From: JAFARZ01 sp035651595
GTDB lineage: Bacteria > Actinomycetota > Actinomycetes > Streptosporangiales > Streptosporangiaceae
DNA: 53,581 nucleotides
Assembly (NCBI GenBank): GCA_035651595.1
Contig: DASRFJ010000159.1
Location: 1 to 53,581, forward strand
Direction: 5' to 3'
Position 1 is the first letter of the stretch. The number at the start of each line of letters is the position of its first letter. A model generated the notes under the pieces. The model was given only the letters and a program-made list of their open reading frames with translations, was not told where the DNA came from and did not search any database. Made by a program: the position numbers and the translations under genes. This document shows positions 48,608 to 53,581 of the stretch, one piece after another.

Positions 48608-49594
48608 GTGTCGAGTTACCTTATCCGGCGGATCGTGACCGGGCTTGTGGTATTGCTCGTGGTCAGCTTCCTGATGTTCGTCATCGTGTCCCTGTCCGGG
48701 GACCCGCTGGCGACATTGCGGGCGAACCCCAATACCAGCCCGGCCACGATCGCTGCCGCCAGGGCGCAGCTGCACCTGGACCAGCCGCTGCTGGAGCGCT
48801 ACTGGACCTGGCTGTGGGGGTTGCTGCGCGGCAACTTCGGCACCAGCACCACCGGCCAGCCGGTGGGGTCGCAGCTGTGGCAGCGACTGCTGGTCACCCT
48901 GAAGCTGATCATTCCCGCGGTCATCTTGTCGGTGGCGCTCGGCGTCACCGTCGGGGTGGTCAGCGCGATCCGGCAGTACAAGCCCGTCGACCACGTGTCG
49001 ACGGGCTTGGCCTACCTGTTCTTCTCCACCCCCGTTTTCGTCGTCGGGCTGCTGCTCAAGGACTTCCTGGCGGTGGACGTGAACAAGGCGGCGGGCAAGA
49101 CGGTCCTGTACACCGTCGGCGAGGCCACCCCGGGGTACTCCGGAACCGCCTGGGGCGCGTTTACCGACGCGGTGCAGCATTCGGTGCTGCCGGTGGTCAC
49201 CTTGACCCTGATCACGTACGCGACCTGGTCGCGTTACCAGCGATCGGCGATGCTGGACGTGCTCAACGCCGACTACATCCGGCTCGCGCGGGCGAAGGGG
49301 CTGACGCCGCGGCGGGTGCTGTTCGTGCACGCGCTGCGCAATGCGCTGATCCCGGTCATCACCGTGGTCGCGATCGACTTCGCCGGCCTGATCGGCGGGG
49401 CGGTGATCACCGAGATCGTCTTCAGCTGGGAGGGGATGGGGAAGTTCCTGCTGGATGCGCTGACCGGCACCGAATCCCCCGATGTTTACGTGGTCCAGGC
49501 GTGGCTGCTGATTACCGCCGCGGCCGTGGTCGCCTTCAACATCGTGGCTGATCTGATATACGCTCTCCTCGACCCGAGGATTCGTTATGCCTGA
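48608..49594 (+). CDS. Dpp/Opp-type ABC permease subunit
   Basis: A 328-residue inner membrane permease starting with GTG 48608. Six helices and the EAA-type loop (LARAKGLTPRRVLFVHALRNALIPVIT) that docks the ATPase are clear. It is the DppB-type subunit, following the binding protein by 58 bases and overlapping the second permease by 8 bases. Confidence 0.93.
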   Translation: MSSYLIRRIVTGLVVLLVVSFLMFVIVSLSGDPLATLRANPNTSPATIAAARAQLHLDQPLLERYWTWLWGLLRGNFGTSTTGQPVGSQLWQRLLVTLKLIIPAVILSVALGVTVGVVSAIRQYKPVDHVSTGLAYLFFSTPVFVVGLLLKDFLAVDVNKAAGKTVLYTVGEATPGYSGTAWGAFTDAVQHSVLPVVTLTLITYATWSRYQRSAMLDVLNADYIRLARAKGLTPRRVLFVHALRNALIPVITVVAIDFAGLIGGAVITEIVFSWEGMGKFLLDALTGTESPDVYVVQAWLLITAAAVVAFNIVADLIYALLDPRIRYA

Positions 49595-50591
49595 ACCCGC
49601 TCCCGAGGCCCGCCGGGAAACGCAGGCCGCCCTTCCGCTGGCGACGCTCCCCGGCGCGTCGCAACCCGCACCGCCAGTCGGGCCGCCGCCCGGCGGCGCG
49701 ACATCGCTCGCCGATGCCGAAGGGCCGGGTATCCAGGCCCGAAGCCAGCTGCGGATGGCGACCGAGCGATTCATCCGGCATCGCGTCGCGCTGATCGGCC
49801 TGTTCCTGTTCGTGGGCCTGGTGCTGTGGTCCACGGTGGGTCCGCTCTTCTGGAAGTACTCGTTCACGCAGGTCACCAACGACAACGCGGTCGGGCCGTC
49901 GGCGCAGCATCCGTTCGGCACCGACCTGATCGGCCACGACCTGTTCGCGCAAGTGATGACCGCCGAGGCGACGTCGGTCAAGACCGCGCTGGTGGTCGCG
50001 GTGATCGCGACCGCGCTCGGCACCCTGGTCGGCGCCACGGCCGGCTACTACGGCAAGTGGGTCGACATGGCGCTGATGCGGGTCACCGACCTGTTCCTCG
50101 CCGTCCCGCTGCTGGCGGTCCTGCTCGTGGTGGCCAACAAGCTGAGCAAGCAGGCGGGATCCTGGTTCTGGATCGCCATAATCCTGGCCGCGGTGCTGTG
50201 GACACCGCTGGCACGGCTTGTCCGGGGCGCGTTCCTGTCACTGCGCGAGCGGGAGTTCGTCGAGGCGGAGCGGGCCATCGGGGCCAGCGACGCGCGGATC
50301 ATCGGCCGGCACATGATCCCGAACGCGATGGGCCCGATCACCGTCAACGCGACGCTGACCGTGGCGCTGGCGCTGCTGATCGAGGCAGCGCTATCCTTCC
50401 TCGGGCTCGGCATCCAGCCCCCGGAGGTGTCGCTGGGCTTGCTCGTCAACACCGGCCAGGACGCCGCATCCACGCTGCCCTGGCTGTTCTACTTCCCGGC
50501 GGGATTCCTGGTGCTGACCGTGCTGTCGGTGAACTTCATCGGTGACGGGCTGCGGGATGCGCTCGACCCGACTCAGCGCGGTAGCCGGTGA
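49587..50591 (+). CDS. Dpp/Opp-type ABC permease subunit (second)
   Basis: A 334-residue DppC-type permease with a Pro/Ala-rich N-terminal extension, GTDLIGHDLF, and the EAA loop EAERAIGASDARIIGRHMIPNAMGP. It overlaps both the upstream permease and the ATPase gene (GTGA). It forms the heterodimeric channel with the DppB-like protein. Confidence 0.93.
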   Translation: MPEPAPEARRETQAALPLATLPGASQPAPPVGPPPGGATSLADAEGPGIQARSQLRMATERFIRHRVALIGLFLFVGLVLWSTVGPLFWKYSFTQVTNDNAVGPSAQHPFGTDLIGHDLFAQVMTAEATSVKTALVVAVIATALGTLVGATAGYYGKWVDMALMRVTDLFLAVPLLAVLLVVANKLSKQAGSWFWIAIILAAVLWTPLARLVRGAFLSLREREFVEAERAIGASDARIIGRHMIPNAMGPITVNATLTVALALLIEAALSFLGLGIQPPEVSLGLLVNTGQDAASTLPWLFYFPAGFLVLTVLSVNFIGDGLRDALDPTQRGSR

Positions 50592-52663
50592 CCGGCCCGC
50601 TGCTGGAGGTGTCGGATCTTTCCGTCACGTTCAGTACCCGAGATGGCGATGTTCGCGCGGTCCGGGACCTGTCGTTCGACCTGAACCCCGGCGAGACGCT
50701 GGGCATCGTGGGCGAGTCCGGCTCGGGCAAGTCGACGGTCGCGCTGGCCATCCTGGGCCTGCTGCCGAAGAACGCCCGCGTCGGCGGGTCGGCCAAGAGC
50801 CAGCAGAAGGAACTGCTCGGCCAGTCCGAACGCACCCTCGCCACCATCCGCGGCGGCACGATCGCCTACATCCCGCAGGATCCGCTCAGCTCGCTGAACC
50901 CCGCGTTCCCGGTCGGCTGGCAGATAGCCGAGGCGATCTGGACCCGCGGTAAGGTGCCGAAGGAACCCGCGCGCCGCCGCGCTGTGGAACTGCTCGACGC
51001 GGTCGGCATCCCGCGCGCGGCGGAGCAGGCGGGCCGGTACCCGCACGAGTTCTCCGGCGGGATGCGGCAGCGGGTCGTGATCGCGATGGCGATGGCCAAC
51101 GACCCCGACGTGATGATCGCCGACGAGCCCACGACGGCGCTTGACGTCACGATCCAGGCGCAGGTGCTGGAGGCGTTGCGGGCGGCCCGCGAGCAAACCC
51201 ACGCGTCACTGATCCTGATCACCCATGACCTCGGCGTCGTCGCGGGCATGGCGGACCGGATCATGGTCATGTACGCCGGCAAACCGGTGGAAACAGGGAC
51301 CGCTGACGAGATCTTCTACCGCTCCCGGATGCCGTACACGCTCGGCCTGCTCGGTTCGCTGCCCCGGCTGGACGTGGACAGCAGCGAGCCGCTGCGCCCG
51401 ATTCCTGGGTCGCCCCCGTCGCTGATCGGCATGCCATCAGGCTGTCCGTTCACGCCGCGCTGCCCGGTGGCCTATGACCTTTGCAGGGAAGAAGAACCCG
51501 CCCTGCTCACGCTGTCGGAGGGCCACGGCTCCGCCTGCCACCGGGCGGCTGAGCTGCAGGCAGGTGCGCCGCTGTTCGCCCCCACCGCGGTGGATGCTGA
51601 TTTTGATGCGGAACGGCCGGTGGTAGCACTGCCCGTACCCCCGTCTTCCGCCAACGGCCATCCGATCGTGGGGGTGACCGATCTGGTCACGCATTTCCCG
51701 ATCATGGGCGGCCGGCTGGTGCGGCACGCGGTGGGGCAGGCGCACGCGGTCTGCGGCGTGTCGCTGGAGTTGCGGGAGCGGGAGACGCTCGGCCTGGTCG
51801 GCGAGTCCGGCTGCGGGAAGTCCACCACCGCGCGGTCGATCTTGCAGCTGATCAAGCCGACGTCGGGTTCGGTCCGGTTCGAGAGCGAGGAACTGACCAC
51901 GCGGAGCAGGCGTCAGATGCGACCGCTCCGCCAGCACTTGCAGGTGGTGTTCCAGGACCCGTTCGCGTCCCTGGATCCGCGCATGCCGGTCGGCGAGATC
52001 GTCGCCGAACCGCTGCACGTGCACGACCGCTGGGACCGCGCCGCGGGCCCGGGCCGGGTCGACGAGTTGTTCCGGCTGGTGGGCCTCAACCCGGAACACC
52101 GCAACCGGTACCCGCACGAGTTCTCCGGCGGGCAGCGGCAGCGGGTCGGTATCGCCCGTGCGCTCGCCCTTGAGCCGAAGGTCCTGGTGCTCGACGAGCC
52201 GGTCTCCGCGCTCGACGTCTCGATCCAGGCCGGCGTGGTGAACCTGCTCGAGGATCTCCAGGACCGCCTGGGCCTGTCCTATCTGCTCATCGCCCACGAC
52301 CTGTCGGTGATCCGGCACATCTCGGACCGGGTCGCGGTCATGTACCTGGGCAAGATAGTGGAGACCGGTACCAGGTCCCAGGTGTACGACGCGCCGTCAC
52401 ACCCGTATACTCAGGCGCTGCTGTCCGCGGTGCCGGTGCCCGACCCCGAGGTGGAGCGCCGTCGCAGGCGGATCCTGCTCACTGGTGACGTGCCGAGCGC
52501 GGCCGCGCCGCCGTCTGGCTGCCGGTTCCGCACCCGCTGCTGGAAGGCCCAGTCGATCTGTGCCGAGGAGGAGCCGGAGCTGACCGACCGCGGCCAGGGC
52601 CACCCGGTGGCGTGTCACTTCGCCGAGATCGTCCCCGTCCTTCCCGGAGCCGCCACCGCCTAG
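50588..52663 (+). CDS. Fused double-ATPase subunit of the peptide ABC transporter
   Basis: A 691-residue protein with two complete nucleotide-binding domains, equivalent to DppD and DppF. The first has GESGSGKST (42-50), FSGGMRQRV and MIADEPTTALD; the second has GESGCGKST (near 400), FSGGQRQRV and VLDEPVSALD. The Cys-rich oligopeptide C-terminal signature (CPFTPRCPVAYDLC and CRFRTRCWKAQSIC) ends each half. It starts with GTG 50588 overlapping the permease stop. Fusion ensures equal stoichiometry. Confidence 0.94.
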   Translation: MTGPLLEVSDLSVTFSTRDGDVRAVRDLSFDLNPGETLGIVGESGSGKSTVALAILGLLPKNARVGGSAKSQQKELLGQSERTLATIRGGTIAYIPQDPLSSLNPAFPVGWQIAEAIWTRGKVPKEPARRRAVELLDAVGIPRAAEQAGRYPHEFSGGMRQRVVIAMAMANDPDVMIADEPTTALDVTIQAQVLEALRAAREQTHASLILITHDLGVVAGMADRIMVMYAGKPVETGTADEIFYRSRMPYTLGLLGSLPRLDVDSSEPLRPIPGSPPSLIGMPSGCPFTPRCPVAYDLCREEEPALLTLSEGHGSACHRAAELQAGAPLFAPTAVDADFDAERPVVALPVPPSSANGHPIVGVTDLVTHFPIMGGRLVRHAVGQAHAVCGVSLELRERETLGLVGESGCGKSTTARSILQLIKPTSGSVRFESEELTTRSRRQMRPLRQHLQVVFQDPFASLDPRMPVGEIVAEPLHVHDRWDRAAGPGRVDELFRLVGLNPEHRNRYPHEFSGGQRQRVGIARALALEPKVLVLDEPVSALDVSIQAGVVNLLEDLQDRLGLSYLLIAHDLSVIRHISDRVAVMYLGKIVETGTRSQVYDAPSHPYTQALLSAVPVPDPEVERRRRRILLTGDVPSAAAPPSGCRFRTRCWKAQSICAEEEPELTDRGQGHPVACHFAEIVPVLPGAATA

Positions 52664-52685
52664 CCTGTATCGCGGAGGTGGGCCC

Positions 52686-53528
52686 GTGAGGTTCAGTGAG
52701 GTAAGTGCCGTCGTGCCGTCCGGTCCTGGTGGTCCGGGCGGTCCGGGCGGCTACACGGCGGAGGTCGACGCGCAGTGGACGATCGCCGGAAAGCCGAACG
52801 GCGGTTACCTGCTCGCCATGCTCGGCCGGGCCGCCGCTGGGGTGGCGGCGCATCCGGACGTGCTCACGGCCAGCGCCTGCTACCTGCGCGCGCCCGAGCC
52901 CGGCCCGGTCGCGATCGAGGCCGAGGTGCTGCGCGAGGGCCGCTCCGCCACCCAGGTCACCGCGCGGATGAGCCAGGAGTCGCGGATGTGCGTGGCCGCG
53001 CTGCTCACCCTGGGCCGGCTCGACCCGGACGCGAAGCCGTACTGGCAGGCCGGCCTGCCCGAGGCGCCATCGGTGCCCCGGGAGCGGTGCGTCCGCCTGC
53101 CCGTGCCGCGGGGGGCTCCGGGGGGTCGTCCCCCCGTATCGCAGCCGTTCCCCGTCGCGATCATGCGGCAGATCGAGGTGCGCCTCGAGCCGGAGACGCT
53201 CCGGTTCGCCGACGGCCGCCCGTCCGGGCGCGGCGAGCTGCGCGGCTGGCTGTCCCTACCGGACGACGAGCCGTTCGACCCGGTCTCGCTGCTGTTCGCG
53301 CTCGACGCGTTCCCGCCCGCCACCTTCGACATCGCGATGTCCGGCTGGGTCCCGACGCTCGAGTTCACCGCCTACATACGAGCGGTTCCCGCGCCCGGCC
53401 CGGTCCGCGTCCTGCACCGCGCCCAGCTGATCCAGGACCACCGTGTCGACGAGGCCTGCTTCGTCTGGGACAGCGCCGGCCACCTCGTCGCCCAAAGCAC
53501 CCAGCTAGCCGCCATCCGCCTAACCTAG
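52686..53528 (+). CDS. Acyl-CoA thioesterase family protein (TesB-like double hot-dog)
   Basis: A 280-residue double hot-dog protein: DAQWTIAGKPNGGYLLAMLGRAA opens the first domain, and a second ends with HRAQLIQDHRVDEACFVWDSAGHLVAQSTQLA, the catalytic/binding strand of TesB-like thioesterases. A GGAGGTGGG ribosome site precedes GTG 52686. Substrate length is unknown. It lies 22 bases after the ATPase, so may be cotranscribed with the transporter by chance or function. Confidence 0.88.
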   Translation: MRFSEVSAVVPSGPGGPGGPGGYTAEVDAQWTIAGKPNGGYLLAMLGRAAAGVAAHPDVLTASACYLRAPEPGPVAIEAEVLREGRSATQVTARMSQESRMCVAALLTLGRLDPDAKPYWQAGLPEAPSVPRERCVRLPVPRGAPGGRPPVSQPFPVAIMRQIEVRLEPETLRFADGRPSGRGELRGWLSLPDDEPFDPVSLLFALDAFPPATFDIAMSGWVPTLEFTAYIRAVPAPGPVRVLHRAQLIQDHRVDEACFVWDSAGHLVAQSTQLAAIRLT

Positions 53529-53581
53529 CCCGCCCCCGCAAGCCCCCGCCCCCGCCCCCGCCCGCGCCCGCCGCCCAGGCG
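53529..53581. other. Cytosine-rich tract at the window end
   Basis: Low-complexity CCCCCGCCCC-type repeat after the thioesterase stop. No gene or clear hairpin can be read before the window ends. Confidence 0.6.

Noticed and set aside
1..53581. Prophage, integrative element or insertion sequence
   Set aside because: No integrase, transposase, capsid, conjugation gene or tRNA attachment site could be found.

Overview
The window is a GC-rich actinobacterial chromosome segment. The supporting evidence is strong third-codon GC bias, many GTG starts, 1 to 11 base ATGA/GTGA-type stop/start overlaps, a LacI-type regulator, an FxSxx-COOH peptide system and an Acs/FtsH/Dpp gene complement. The lineage is probably filamentous (Streptosporangiales, Streptomyces or Frankia-like); I cannot name a genus. 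There are no rRNA or tRNA genes, no CRISPR array, no transposase and no phage genes.

Region 1 (1-1025) holds the tail of a RibD-like reductase, a terminator and copy A of a dispersed hairpin repeat. Region 2 (1029-17606) is the most unusual part. A leftward operon encodes an FxSxx-COOH cyclophane RiPP system: precursor fxsA ending F-S-S-G-I, radical SAM/SPASM maturase fxsB, two TIR-like proteins, and a large ParA-like/NB-ARC/TPR protein. A rightward operon diverges from it: FHA protein, sacsin-like GHKL ATPase, two esterases, an ATP-grasp ligase and a GCS2 ligase. The mix of TIR, STAND, FHA, GHKL and peptide-modifying enzymes suggests a signalling or conflict system. fxsB appears to carry a one-base frame disruption at its 5' end.

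Region 3 (17607-23087) contains repeat copy B, a SnoaL-like protein, a nested inverted repeat, a Baeyer-Villiger monooxygenase-ferredoxin-P450 operon, PPK2 and an FMN-binding PPOX protein. Region 4 (23088-29628) is a LacI-regulated catabolic operon: amidohydrolase, APC permease, fused urease gamma/beta and a urease alpha that lacks the flap cysteine, with no ureDEFG accessory genes.

Region 5 (29629-39189) has an Erm methyltransferase remnant, repeat copies D and C, hypothetical proteins, a small CxxxxC peptide gene with a FrnE-type DsbA, MtnA divergent by 12 bases from a class II aldolase (methylthioribose salvage), a LysM/lysozyme-like secreted protein, MaoC, SixA and DUF427 proteins. Region 6 (39235-53581) has acetyl-CoA synthetase, a STAS protein, AraC/VOC/ADH genes, FtsH, a Dpp-type peptide ABC transporter with a fused double ATPase, and a thioesterase.

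Three genes (fxsB 5' end, second esterase 3' end, mtnA 3' end) have frame anomalies that a single-base indel would cure, so sequence accuracy at those points should be checked before biology is inferred.
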